DNA of 64,000 nt from the NCBI RefSeq assembly GCF_014196915.1, contig NZ_JACIEP010000009.1:62001-126000 (forward strand), in the 5' to 3' direction. Both the position numbers and the translations under genes were made by a program. The DNA comes from Dysgonomonas hofstadii. Lineage in GTDB: Bacteria; Bacteroidota; Bacteroidia; Bacteroidales; Dysgonomonadaceae. Shown piece by piece: positions 19,425 through 28,688 of this stretch. Position 1 is the stretch's first letter. Every line of letters begins with the position of its first letter. The notes beneath the pieces are model-generated. The model saw nothing but the letters and a program-made list of their open reading frames with translations. It made no database searches and was not told where the DNA came from.

Positions 19425-20936
19425 TTATTTCTGAACGATTATTTTCAGTTTACACTTTTTGCCATATAAAGAGGCTACACCTGTATAATTAAATCCAGAT
19501 AGTCCGGAGCCTGTATAATAATCATTTGCTCCGCCACCGGTTGTTACATCGTCAATCTTACATCCATCGGATGATGCACCCGAATCGTCTGCCGCTGTAA
19601 TAACTTTTATAATACCATATTTATAATTACCTCCGGTTTGACGTTTAAACGCAATATACGTGCCATCCTGAATTTGAAGGCTGCATGTCCCGCTTGATCC
19701 CGCATTAATACGTTGTACGAGCAATTTGTCGTTAGCAGTTTCAGGAACATAGCTAGCCAGCAGATCGAGTGTTTCGTATGTTTGCCAGTTACCTGTGGTA
19801 TTTTCAAAGAAATCATCCAAATTCATAGATGCAACCAGATCATCAGTTATGACTTTGAAGAATGCCATATTTTTAGTCACCGGAGCTAACCAGCTTTCAT
19901 CTTTTTGGCGGCCTACCGGTCCTCCAAGTATACGTTCGGCTCCCACAAAAGCAAAACCCCTGTTAGCAACTCTACCAAAAGTCGTTTGATTTCGCCATAG
20001 ATTTGCAAACATGAAATCAACGCTTCCTCCTGAAGAGCCGGATATTTCGCGTAGAGACAGTACATTTTTGACTGTTCCTCCCACAGTTATACCATCCACA
20101 GAGAATACATACGGTTGGTCAGGATTAGACGGATTCTCCCATTCCGGAGCCATCTCAACATTGTCAAATATAGACGCTCTTCCCGATGGTATTCCCGTAA
20201 TCCTCTTTATATCTACGAAAGCGGTTGTTACTATACCTTTATTGTCGGTAACAATAATAGCGACAGCTTCTGCGTTTTCATCATCTACATTTACTGTAAA
20301 CTGGATATCCTTCTCCATTTCACCCGACACTGAAATGCTTGTAAGAGGATGTAATTCCTTATACGGTGATTTCTGCACAAGTGTGTATGTCAGTGTTTTC
20401 AATCCCTCGGTAGTTGTTATTTTTGCTTTTACCGTCACATCAGCATTAAGTTCCACTGTAGCTATTTCAGTTGGATCTGTCGTTACTTTAGGAGGGATGC
20501 CCGAGATATGGCTTATCGGGATTATCTGCTCACTTTCTTTGGTAAGGATATCCGTGGCCACGATCTTAAAGGCGGCAACATCTTCATAATTCACCGGTAT
20601 ATTGATCGAAAATTCCAATTTCTTGGGGAATTCATCCAGTTTAAAAGGAATACGCTTATCCTTATCTATCTCTTCATAACTATCGCCCACTTTCCGTAAA
20701 ACGGTTCCGTATACATCGCGTAATCCATTCGGGGATTCGACTACACCCGTCACAGTTTCTTCATTTGCATATACCACCTCATCTAATGATGCAGACGATG
20801 TGATACTGACCGACGGCGGCGGATATGCATTATCATCAAGATAGTTGATCTCTTTATCATCACTGCAACCGGTAAACAGTGTCGCAATGATCAACGGAAT
20901 ACAAAAAAGCGCATATCGTATATATCTATTTTTCAT
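19425..20936 (-). CDS. PUL-associated surface lipoprotein of unknown function
   Basis: I do not recognise the family. The 503-residue product has a lipobox (ATLFTGC, Cys24) followed by SDDKE, an acidic start typical of surface-exported Bacteroidota lipoproteins. Residues of about 45-245 look like two or three beta-sandwich repeats, including VTTDPTEIATVELNADVTV and a later repeat of similar composition. The C-terminal 240 residues are rich in Gly, Thr and aromatics. It sits between an EEP hydrolase gene and GH89. Position and architecture suggest a SusE/SusF-like glycan-binding role, but no binding residues can be pointed to. Confidence 0.65.
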   Translation of the reverse strand: MKNRYIRYALFCIPLIIATLFTGCSDDKEINYLDDNAYPPPSVSITSSASLDEVVYANEETVTGVVESPNGLRDVYGTVLRKVGDSYEEIDKDKRIPFKLDEFPKKLEFSINIPVNYEDVAAFKIVATDILTKESEQIIPISHISGIPPKVTTDPTEIATVELNADVTVKAKITTTEGLKTLTYTLVQKSPYKELHPLTSISVSGEMEKDIQFTVNVDDENAEAVAIIVTDNKGIVTTAFVDIKRITGIPSGRASIFDNVEMAPEWENPSNPDQPYVFSVDGITVGGTVKNVLSLREISGSSGGSVDFMFANLWRNQTTFGRVANRGFAFVGAERILGGPVGRQKDESWLAPVTKNMAFFKVITDDLVASMNLDDFFENTTGNWQTYETLDLLASYVPETANDKLLVQRINAGSSGTCSLQIQDGTYIAFKRQTGGNYKYGIIKVITAADDSGASSDGCKIDDVTTGGGANDYYTGSGLSGFNYTGVASLYGKKCKLKIIVQK

Positions 20937-20966
20937 AACTTATTTACTTTTTTTATTTATAATCAA

Positions 20967-21752
20967 TCAGTTTAAGGTCAAAATGGATATGACTGGCAGA
21001 TGATCCGATAATTGTACTTTCGGGGTATAAGCATCTTCAATCGTCCATATATTCTTAGGATAACAAAAAATATAATCGATTTTTGATTTCGGTGCTTTGG
21101 CCGGAATCGTATAGTCTGAACTGGCAGCCTGCAGCCAGTCATTCATATCGATATTGATTTCTTTCGAATCGGGCTTTGCATTGAAATCGCCACACAAGAT
21201 AGCCGGGCTCTCACTTTGCAGCAGGATATTATTAATAAATTTCACCTGCGCCTGCCTAACTTCCGAGGTCGTGTAATCGAGATGAGTACAGGCGAACGTT
21301 ATAGTTTGCTTTTCAGGTAGTTCTACCTCGCTGATTAAAACAGCCCTTTGCTCCTTCGCCCCTTCCGGCATCGGCAATAATATGCGTTTCGAGGAAGCAA
21401 ACGGATATTTGGAAAGAATCCCAATACCATAATATCCTCCTGCATACGGGATAGTCTTCCCATATAATGACAACATACCTGTACGAAAAGCCAGTTCGGA
21501 AATAAAATTCTTCCCGTTCTGGTGCGGAGCTCTTGTGCGCATTGTATTCACATCGACCTCCTGTAAAGCAACTATATCAGGATTCTCCTTCTTTATAAAC
21601 TCAGCCAGTTCTTCAAGGGATGCCAGTTCGCCAAAACGGAGATTATAGCACATTATTTTCAATGTTGTCTTTTCCTGTGCTGTGGCATAGCCCGTAGAAA
21701 TAAAGAAAAGTATGAGGAATCCAATCCAGAGGTTATATTTCTTATACATCAT
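20967..21752 (-). CDS. secreted endonuclease/exonuclease/phosphatase (EEP) family hydrolase, copy 2
   Basis: The 261-residue protein has a signal peptide (about 1-25) and the whole EEP fold: MCYNLRFG, VALQEVDV, the FACTHLDYTTSEVRQAQ histidine segment, LCGDFNAKPDS, KIDYIFC and LSDHLPV at the C-terminus. These supply the metal-binding and catalytic Asn, Glu, Asp and His residues of DNase I/sphingomyelinase-type phosphodiesterases. Secreted members cleave phosphodiesters in nucleic acids, lipids or phosphorylated glycans; the substrate is not visible from sequence. It lies 4 bp after a lipoprotein gene that separates it from a paralog (22561-23331), all inside the SusC/SusD operon. I infer action on a phosphodiester in the imported glycan. 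Confidence 0.88.
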   Translation of the reverse strand: MMYKKYNLWIGFLILFFISTGYATAQEKTTLKIMCYNLRFGELASLEELAEFIKKENPDIVALQEVDVNTMRTRAPHQNGKNFISELAFRTGMLSLYGKTIPYAGGYYGIGILSKYPFASSKRILLPMPEGAKEQRAVLISEVELPEKQTITFACTHLDYTTSEVRQAQVKFINNILLQSESPAILCGDFNAKPDSKEINIDMNDWLQAASSDYTIPAKAPKSKIDYIFCYPKNIWTIEDAYTPKVQLSDHLPVISILTLN

Positions 21753-21756
21753 CGCT

Positions 21757-22557
21757 TTATTTTAAATATTCTACTTGTACAAGGAAGCTCTTAATATTAC
21801 CCGACACTGTTGCCTCGGTCAATTCCCTGAACTTCCATTTTGGAGAACCCAGTACATAGATACTGTAAACACTGTTAGCATCTGAATTTTTCATAAGTTC
21901 CAGTGTATAGTTTCCCTTACCGAATGATTCGGATATTTTAGACTCAAACGCTGATGAGAGATTCCTTTTCACAACTCCGATTATCAGAGTAGAATTTCCC
22001 ACCGAACTCTTAATCAAACTAACACCTGCATCGAGCTGGCTTTCGGCATTGAAGGATACTGTCGAAAAATTCATAACCAGGCTTGATGTAAAATTCACAT
22101 CCTGCTTCATCAACCAGCAATAATCGGTTACTTTCCGTTGTTCCAAAGATTGTATCGGTTGATCGAACAGAACAGTGTTTCCTGTATAAGTATTATTACC
22201 CTTATCAACAGGGACAAAGACAGGGATATGTTTTGAAAGAGATGCTACATTTACACCCGGATTGGCCATTATTGCCCCTGTAAAAGAAACATTGCTCCGG
22301 TCGAGAAGTACGACCGCATGCTCCGTATTCTTAACAGTGTTGACTACAGTAGTATAATCCGTTCCGGAAAACAAGTTTCCTTCCGACAAAGTGGAAATAA
22401 CCAGCACTTTGGCTGTTCTGGATTTATCCCAGGGCTTTTCCTGCCCATTGCCGTTACCATTACCCGTATCGTCATCGTCACTGCCCGAACATGACATTAC
22501 TAAAAAGCAAAATGATAATAATAATGATGATATTTTCAATAAACTTTTCATATCCAT
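21757..22557 (-). CDS. surface lipoprotein between two EEP hydrolases
   Basis: The family is unknown to me. The 266-residue product has a lipobox (FLVMSC, Cys23) followed by SGSDDDD, an acidic export signal typical of Bacteroidota surface lipoproteins, then a Gly/Asn linker. The mature part alternates hydrophobic beta-strands with polar loops, and I see no catalytic motif. An internal Met codon two residues in is an alternative start with the same signal peptide. Spacings to both neighbouring EEP genes are 3-4 bp, so the three genes are translationally linked and probably work as a surface set. Confidence 0.7.
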   Translation of the reverse strand: MDMKSLLKISSLLLSFCFLVMSCSGSDDDDTGNGNGNGQEKPWDKSRTAKVLVISTLSEGNLFSGTDYTTVVNTVKNTEHAVVLLDRSNVSFTGAIMANPGVNVASLSKHIPVFVPVDKGNNTYTGNTVLFDQPIQSLEQRKVTDYCWLMKQDVNFTSSLVMNFSTVSFNAESQLDAGVSLIKSSVGNSTLIIGVVKRNLSSAFESKISESFGKGNYTLELMKNSDANSVYSIYVLGSPKWKFRELTEATVSGNIKSFLVQVEYLK

Positions 22558-22560
22558 TTC

Positions 22561-23331
22561 TTATTTAAGTTCCACTTCGGCTACCAAAGCAATATGATCG
22601 GACAAATCGGTCCTGATTACCCGCTGATAACTTACAACATTCCACCCGTTAAGAGGTTTGGCAAATATATAATCGATCTTACTGGTCGGATTCGAAGCCG
22701 AGATAGTAGGCAGATTGTCACAGATCTTTTGCCACGAGTTCATACCGTTGGTAATCGTTTGCTCAGTCGGATAAGCATTAAAATCACCAGCCAGAATAAC
22801 AGGTACTCCTCCATTGCTGAGATAAGAATTCATCTGATTCACCATATCAGTTCTTACATCGGCTGTCGAATTATCGAGGTGCGTAGACGCTACCCGCAGC
22901 TTTTGTCCGTCAACAGTTACATCGATATACAAAACCGTACGCTTTTCTTTTATATCAGAGCGGCTGCTTGTCAACTGATTATTGGATATTTTTTCGATCG
23001 GATACTTTGATAAAATACCAACTCCATACTCACCATTCTGATAATCGATAGCTTTACCAAAAGCCGAAAACATGCCTAATTCGGCAGCCAGTTCGGTAAG
23101 GAAGTCCTTATTCCCGTTGCGGGTAGTATTGAAATCAACTTCCTGCAACATTACAAAATCAGGATTCTGCTGTTTGATAAGCTCGGCGAATGGTTTCGCT
23201 GAATAATTAACCATCTGTCCGGACATCCGCACATTATAGTTGAATATTTTAAGCTTTGTCTGCGCACCTGCCGCCATCACAACAACGGCAAGTACCAGTA
23301 CACATATCAGTTTTTTCATCATATTATCCAT
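22561..23331 (-). CDS. secreted EEP-family hydrolase, copy 1
   Basis: This 256-residue paralog of the product of 20967-21752 has a signal peptide (about 1-23) and the same EEP catalytic series: IFNYNVRM, VMLQEVDFN, the STHLDNSTADVRTDM histidine segment, LAGDFNAYPTEQ, KIDYIFA and LSDHIALV. The divergence between the two copies, mostly outside the motifs, suggests an old duplication with possibly different substrates. It follows susD by 37 bp and is the first enzyme gene of the operon. The nucleic-acid, lipid or phospho-glycan substrate cannot be decided from sequence. Confidence 0.88.
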   Translation of the reverse strand: MDNMMKKLICVLVLAVVVMAAGAQTKLKIFNYNVRMSGQMVNYSAKPFAELIKQQNPDFVMLQEVDFNTTRNGNKDFLTELAAELGMFSAFGKAIDYQNGEYGVGILSKYPIEKISNNQLTSSRSDIKEKRTVLYIDVTVDGQKLRVASTHLDNSTADVRTDMVNQMNSYLSNGGVPVILAGDFNAYPTEQTITNGMNSWQKICDNLPTISASNPTSKIDYIFAKPLNGWNVVSYQRVIRTDLSDHIALVAEVELK

Positions 23332-23368
23332 TTTGTTTATTTTTAGTAATAATCCGGTATCCGGGTAT

Positions 23369-25135
23369 TTAATCCCATCCCTGATTGTTCGGTTTCAGAT
23401 TAGGATTTAGTTCCATCTGCCTGTATGGTAAAGAGAACAGATAATTTTTAGGATTGGAGAAAATACGTGCATCGTCGAATATCATATATCCCTTATCATC
23501 GAAACGCTGATCGGATATCTGCGACTGGTTATAAGCATTATCCTTGCGCAATCCCCTCATTATACCCATAGCTTGTTTTTCGGCTGACTCCGATGGGTCT
23601 ACGCCTAAACGGTAACCTTCTTTCCAGCGGACGAGATCGAACCAGCGCATACCCTCCATAAACATTTCCACTCTGCGTTCGCGATGTAGTTCATATTCCA
23701 GATCCATTCCGTTTGCAGTAAGTTCTGTCAGCACCATTCTCTTCATCCCTACCCTGTCTCTCAGTAGATTTATACTTTGGTCTACTACACTTTGTGTAAG
23801 CTTACCCTGCTTGAACATGGCTTCGGCATACATCAGTAAAACATCCCCATAACGCAATATAACAATATCATTATCGTCACGGTTGTAAGTAGGCACTTTA
23901 GTTGGTTCACAATATTTGAGTACATAATAACCGGTCAGAGTAGTCGCTCCTTTTTTATCGTTATTGAATTTAGGAGACATAAATATTTTAGAATTGATGG
24001 CTGCTGTTCCACGCCCGTCTTCTTTTCCTTCCCATTTATCGTATCCCGGATATAGGATAGATTGTTTCATACGTGGATCACGGCTGACAAATATACTGTC
24101 ATAGGCACTATATGCCGGAGTATATGTCCCGTTTCCTTTATATTTAGGCGATTTTTCGATAGGCAATCCGTCATCACACAAGTAGGAATCGATATGTGCC
24201 TGAGTAGGATTGAAACGTATAATCTGGTCAGGCACCATAAGTTCGCGACTCAGGTTATGATATGTACGTGCCGTAGCAGCCAGGTCATAGTTATACACAT
24301 AAGCAAGGATCGTTTCCTTATTATGCGGCATACGTGATGCACGGCCTGCAAATGTAAACAGGTCAAAATAATCTTTGGCGGGATTACCTGTCGAATACAG
24401 TTCATGATATGCCAGATCTCCCCCCGGCATCAGTCTCAGGCAAGCCTGTTCGGCAACATCCCAGCGTTCATTCTGCAAAGCAATACGTGCCTTCAGGGCG
24501 ATAGCAGCAGTGGCTGATATACGGCCAAAGTTGCTTGTTGCAGGTGCGATGTATCCTGGTAATACTTCAGCAGCATCGTCAAGGTCTTTCAATATATAAT
24601 CTATAATTTCCGAACGTGGTGCACGTGAATCATAGACTTCGGGCTCATCAGTCTTGATGGTTCTCATTACCATCGGCACATCGCCCCAGAATGAAGTAAG
24701 ATAGAAGTAGTTGAACGCACGCAGGAATTTTACTTCTCCTGCATATTTCTCCAGGGTAGATGAACTCACTTCGGTAGCTCTCTGGTAATTTTCCAGGAAA
24801 TAATTACACCTCCTTATTTTTGCATAGAAGGCAATCCAGTTGGTATTCAATGTTCCGAAATCGGAACCGTAGAGCCCGCTACCAATCTGACGCCATGCAT
24901 TCAACTGATACCACATTGTATTATCGCCGAGCAATTCTCCATAGTTAACAACATCTTTTCCGATAAGTGAAGCATAACATGCATTAGCTGCACTTTTCAC
25001 ATGCTGTTCTGTCTGCCAGAAATTTTCATCGGTCAGTTCAGATACAGGAGGTCTCTCCAGAAAAGAATCGTTACAGGAGGACAAACTAAATAAACAGGCT
25101 ATGACACCCAAAAGGATATATTTTTTCGTTTTCAT
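23369..25135 (-). CDS. SusD/RagB-family surface lipoprotein (GH89 PUL)
   Basis: The 588-residue product has a lipobox at Cys21 (FSLSSC) and then the SusD core: RPPVSELTDENFWQTEQHV, the KFLRAFNYFYLTSFWGDVPM helix near residue 140 and a C-terminal HRERRVEMFMEGMRWFDLVRW stretch, which is nearly diagnostic. It should form the lid of the SusC transporter encoded 11 bp upstream. With that gene it heads the operon that continues into the EEP hydrolases and GH89, so its ligand is presumably the glycan those enzymes act on. Confidence 0.95.
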   Translation of the reverse strand: MKTKKYILLGVIACLFSLSSCNDSFLERPPVSELTDENFWQTEQHVKSAANACYASLIGKDVVNYGELLGDNTMWYQLNAWRQIGSGLYGSDFGTLNTNWIAFYAKIRRCNYFLENYQRATEVSSSTLEKYAGEVKFLRAFNYFYLTSFWGDVPMVMRTIKTDEPEVYDSRAPRSEIIDYILKDLDDAAEVLPGYIAPATSNFGRISATAAIALKARIALQNERWDVAEQACLRLMPGGDLAYHELYSTGNPAKDYFDLFTFAGRASRMPHNKETILAYVYNYDLAATARTYHNLSRELMVPDQIIRFNPTQAHIDSYLCDDGLPIEKSPKYKGNGTYTPAYSAYDSIFVSRDPRMKQSILYPGYDKWEGKEDGRGTAAINSKIFMSPKFNNDKKGATTLTGYYVLKYCEPTKVPTYNRDDNDIVILRYGDVLLMYAEAMFKQGKLTQSVVDQSINLLRDRVGMKRMVLTELTANGMDLEYELHRERRVEMFMEGMRWFDLVRWKEGYRLGVDPSESAEKQAMGIMRGLRKDNAYNQSQISDQRFDDKGYMIFDDARIFSNPKNYLFSLPYRQMELNPNLKPNNQGWD

Positions 25136-25146
25136 AGTTATTCGCC

Positions 25147-28100
25147 TTATTTTAATGTGAAATTAATACCAAAAACAAATGTCTTAACCTGAGGATAATT
25201 TCCTCCTCCCTGTACCGCTGATTCCGGATCGCAGGTTGAGAAGTAGTCGGAAACCGTAAACAGGTTGTCAGCAGAAACATAGAAACGGCAATTCGACAAT
25301 CTTAACGGATTGATGATTTTCGCAGGCAGGCTGTATCCTATCTGAATATTTTTCAATCGGAGGTAAGATGCGTCTTCCATCCAGAATGTCGAGAAGTTTT
25401 TAGAATTCAGGTTCGAGTTATATGTAAAACGCGGATAAACAGCATCCGGGTTCGGATTAGAAGCCTGATAACGTCCTTCATGAAATTTCTGAGGATAAGT
25501 GGACTGGTCGATAAAAGCATGGCGTGCCGGCCCGTAGATATATCCGTCGGCTTTCCCTACTCCCTGTAATAAGAAACTGAAATCTATACCTTTATAATTC
25601 AGATACCCCCTGAAAGAGAATGTATAACGAGGGAAAGGATTACCTACTATTTTACGGTCATTATCCAGATCTATATCACCACTGTTATCCAGGTCTTTAT
25701 ATTTAATATCTCCGGGCTGCACAAGGTCTTTGTCGCCTGACATTACCGGGAATAACGGATTCTTATATTTTCCTGAAGTGGGATCGTAATATTCAAAATC
25801 GGAAGGCATTGCCAATCCATCGGCAACAAGGCCGTACAGGGCATTGATAGGATCACCTTCACGCTTAATATTATAAGTACCATACTGAGGATCACCAAAC
25901 CGGGTTATCTTATTCTTAACATCGGATAAAGTAAATGTTGCTCCATAACGGAGATCCTTACCTATCCTGTCATTCCAGTCGATCTGAATATCCCAGCCTT
26001 TATTCTGTACATGTCCCGCATTCTCCTGCAAACTGGAGAAGCCGATCTGATTAGGGTAGTATTTGTCTATAACCATCCCTTTTGTTGTTCGTACGTAGTA
26101 GTCGGCTGTGAGGCTTAACCTGCTGTTCAACACCGAAACATCGACACCGATATTCGTACTGTACGACTTTTCCCAGATGAGGTTTGGATTCCCTATATAG
26201 ATCTCTGTATACACATCATTAGCCTGACCACCAATAGTAACCCGGTCGGTAGCTCCGGTCAGCTCACCGATGGTCGATATATATGGATAGTCGTTGCTGC
26301 TTGTTGAAAACTGATTACCCAGGATACCCCATGAAGCTCTGACTTTCAGTTGATCGAGCCAGCTTCGGCTTTTTTCCATAAAAGCTTCTTCCGAAATACG
26401 CCAGGCACCCGAAAACGAAGGGAACCAACCACCCCGGTTGCTTTTGACAAAACGGGAAGTAAGGTCGTAGCGCAGGTTAGCTTCCAGTAAATATTTATCG
26501 TTGAAATTATAATTTATACGCCCGAATCCTGAACGCATAGCCCACTGATCTCCACCTCCGCTATTCGACTGATAGTTATTCGAACCCAGACTTAACACAG
26601 GGTCCATTTCTGTTATCAAACTATCGCGGCGGGCTGTAAATGATGTATTTCTGTTCCACTCTTGTTGGAATCCGGCCATTACATGCAATGTATGCTTTCC
26701 TATTTTAAGATCGTAATCCGTTTGGGCAAACAGTGTCTGCTGCAGGTTCGTATAATCCCTGTTCTCGTAAGCATTGGTCGGTGTAGTGGCATACCAGAAA
26801 TCTTCTGTTTCGGGATAATAGTATTTTATCGTCTTCCATAATATTTCACGTAACGAATTTGATTTTCGCATCGTATAGTTTGCAGAAGCAGTCCAACCTT
26901 TAATTATATCTACCTTAGCCGAAAAATTACCTGTAAACTCCTGTGATGCAAAAACCTGAGATCCACCATCGTTAAGCACCGCAACCTGATTAGACTGGCC
27001 TCCGCCATATCCCCATCTTCCATCGGTAAATCTGACAGGAGTAAGCGGAGATGTCCGCATCGCATTATAGATAGCACCCTCTGCGATTCCCAGAGTACCT
27101 GTAGGAGCCGAATATTTACGATCGACGTACGCTATATTAGCATCCAGATCGATCAGGTCTGCAACTTTCGTATTCAATTTCAAACGGATATTATGGCGGG
27201 TAGTTGTAGCGGCATTGCCTGTAAGCAATCCTTCCTGATCAAGATATCCATAGGAAATCAGATATCCCATATTATTCCCTTTTCCATTGATACTTATGTT
27301 ATAATTTTGCTGAGGAGCGCTCGACCGGAATAGAGCATCCACCCAGTCGGTGTTGGCATAATAGTTCGGATCAGAGCCAGTCAGCACTTTCTGTATATCA
27401 TCTTCAGAGAAGTTCGGAGAAGTACCCACATTCCTGTTGGCTTCTATATCCCATCGCATATATGTAGGCGAATCGGCCATTTCCGGCAGTTTCGTCGGTT
27501 GCTGGAATCCTATATATCCATTAAAATTGATCTGCGGTTTGGCTTCATTTCCTTTTACACTCTTGGTGGTAATGAGAATAACCCCATTCGCAGCGCGGTT
27601 TCCGTATATAGAAGCGGAAGCTGCGTCTTTCAGAACGGAAATATTCTCTATATCATTCGGATTAATTATATTCATGTCTCCTTCGACACCATCGATGAGC
27701 ACCAAAGGGTTTGTATTTGCAATAGTACCTATACCACGTACCCGTATAGTCGCATTCGATTGTCCTGGTAATCCGCCGTTGGCACTACCCTGAATGGTAA
27801 GTCCGGGAACAAGACCCTGTAGTCCGGAAGATACGTTTGTTATCGGGCGTTTTTGTATATCCTCGGCTGTTACCACACCTACCGCACCTGTCAGGTTTAT
27901 CTTTTTCTGCGTGCCATATCCTACAATAACTACCTCATCCAAAGCCTGTGATTTTGAGGATAATATTATATCTATGGGGGCATTATTTGTTACTTTGCTT
28001 TCAACTGTATTGTAACTCACATACGAGAACTCAAGAGTAGATCCCAATGGCACATTTATGGTAAAAGCCCCGTCGACATCGGTAAGGGTGGCCGTGGTTG

Positions 28101-28518
28101 TGCCTAGAATTTTCACCGTTGCACCAATCAATGGTTCTCCCGCATCATCTCTTACTGTACCTTTTATCAGCCTGCCCTGGGTAATCTGCGTTGGGGAAAC
28201 TGCAGCATTTTTAAGTATAATCTGTGTGCCGATAAATTCGTAGCTTATACCTTTTCCTTCAAATGCCTTCTTCAATATATCTATAACATTCTCATTCCGG
28301 AAGTTGGCCGAGACCAGTTGGTTCAGATCAACAGAAGTATTAAAAACGAATGTGTAACTGGTTTTCTGCTCTATTTGCTCAACCAGGCTTTTAAGGGACA
28401 TATCTCCGGTAATCGTTACTTTCGGGTTGGCCTGCAAGGCCTCTCCCTTGAGTGATACCGTCGACAGCATAAACATTACGGACAATAATGTTATTATGAA
28501 TTGTGTTGATTTAGTCAT
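25147..28518 (-). CDS. SusC-family TonB-dependent transporter with STN signalling domain
   Basis: The 1123-residue transporter has a signal peptide, then an STN domain (about 35-110) of the kind that touches a FecR anti-sigma factor. A carboxypeptidase-regulatory-like domain begins GTVRDDAGEPLIGATVK (about 125-200). The plug has IRVRGIGTIANTNP and SVLKDAASASIYGNRAANG, and a large barrel ends FVFGINFTLK. The STN domain and the adjacent fecR and ECF sigma genes indicate trans-envelope induction of the locus by substrate. The leader region between it and fecR contains a predicted antisense RNA (28563-28683). Confidence 0.95.
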   Translation of the reverse strand: MTKSTQFIITLLSVMFMLSTVSLKGEALQANPKVTITGDMSLKSLVEQIEQKTSYTFVFNTSVDLNQLVSANFRNENVIDILKKAFEGKGISYEFIGTQIILKNAAVSPTQITQGRLIKGTVRDDAGEPLIGATVKILGTTTATLTDVDGAFTINVPLGSTLEFSYVSYNTVESKVTNNAPIDIILSSKSQALDEVVIVGYGTQKKINLTGAVGVVTAEDIQKRPITNVSSGLQGLVPGLTIQGSANGGLPGQSNATIRVRGIGTIANTNPLVLIDGVEGDMNIINPNDIENISVLKDAASASIYGNRAANGVILITTKSVKGNEAKPQINFNGYIGFQQPTKLPEMADSPTYMRWDIEANRNVGTSPNFSEDDIQKVLTGSDPNYYANTDWVDALFRSSAPQQNYNISINGKGNNMGYLISYGYLDQEGLLTGNAATTTRHNIRLKLNTKVADLIDLDANIAYVDRKYSAPTGTLGIAEGAIYNAMRTSPLTPVRFTDGRWGYGGGQSNQVAVLNDGGSQVFASQEFTGNFSAKVDIIKGWTASANYTMRKSNSLREILWKTIKYYYPETEDFWYATTPTNAYENRDYTNLQQTLFAQTDYDLKIGKHTLHVMAGFQQEWNRNTSFTARRDSLITEMDPVLSLGSNNYQSNSGGGDQWAMRSGFGRINYNFNDKYLLEANLRYDLTSRFVKSNRGGWFPSFSGAWRISEEAFMEKSRSWLDQLKVRASWGILGNQFSTSSNDYPYISTIGELTGATDRVTIGGQANDVYTEIYIGNPNLIWEKSYSTNIGVDVSVLNSRLSLTADYYVRTTKGMVIDKYYPNQIGFSSLQENAGHVQNKGWDIQIDWNDRIGKDLRYGATFTLSDVKNKITRFGDPQYGTYNIKREGDPINALYGLVADGLAMPSDFEYYDPTSGKYKNPLFPVMSGDKDLVQPGDIKYKDLDNSGDIDLDNDRKIVGNPFPRYTFSFRGYLNYKGIDFSFLLQGVGKADGYIYGPARHAFIDQSTYPQKFHEGRYQASNPNPDAVYPRFTYNSNLNSKNFSTFWMEDASYLRLKNIQIGYSLPAKIINPLRLSNCRFYVSADNLFTVSDYFSTCDPESAVQGGGNYPQVKTFVFGINFTLK

Positions 28519-28548
28519 AGTTAATGTACTTAAAGTTAAATAAACTAT

Positions 28549-28556
28549 TATCTTTG
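28549..28556 (+). promoter_or_regulatory. -7 box for a plus-strand transcript opposite the susC leader
   Basis: TATCTTTG is an excellent match to the Bacteroidota -7 consensus and points away from susC, towards a plus-strand terminator hairpin at 28644-28683. No good -33 TTTG is visible 19-21 bp upstream. Initiation would be near 28563. Confidence 0.45.
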
Positions 28557-28562
28557 TCCTTA

Positions 28563-28683
28563 CAATTATGTGAATACGCGAAACTTATGTTTTAATAAAA
28601 CATAAATGTTTGTGCACGGTTTTCTATAATTGAAAGAGTTTCTCCGGGTTAAGAAATGGCAGTTTCTTAATCCGGTATTTTTT
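28563..28683 (+). ncRNA. predicted antisense small RNA opposite the susC leader
   Basis: A plus-strand transcript of about 120 nt is suggested by a -7 box at 28549-28556 and by a strong intrinsic terminator. The terminator arms are CCGGGTTAAGAAA (28644-28656) and TTTCTTAATCCGG (28663-28675), followed by TATTTTTT. The transcript would also contain a perfect hairpin with TTATGTTTT/AAAACATAA arms at 28585-28605. No plus-strand protein gene exists here, so the T-tract on this strand needs another explanation. Antisense RNAs in this position, between the anti-sigma gene and susC (the DonS type of Bacteroides fragilis), repress their PUL. The ends given are estimates. Confidence 0.5.
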
Positions 28684-28688
28684 GTGGC

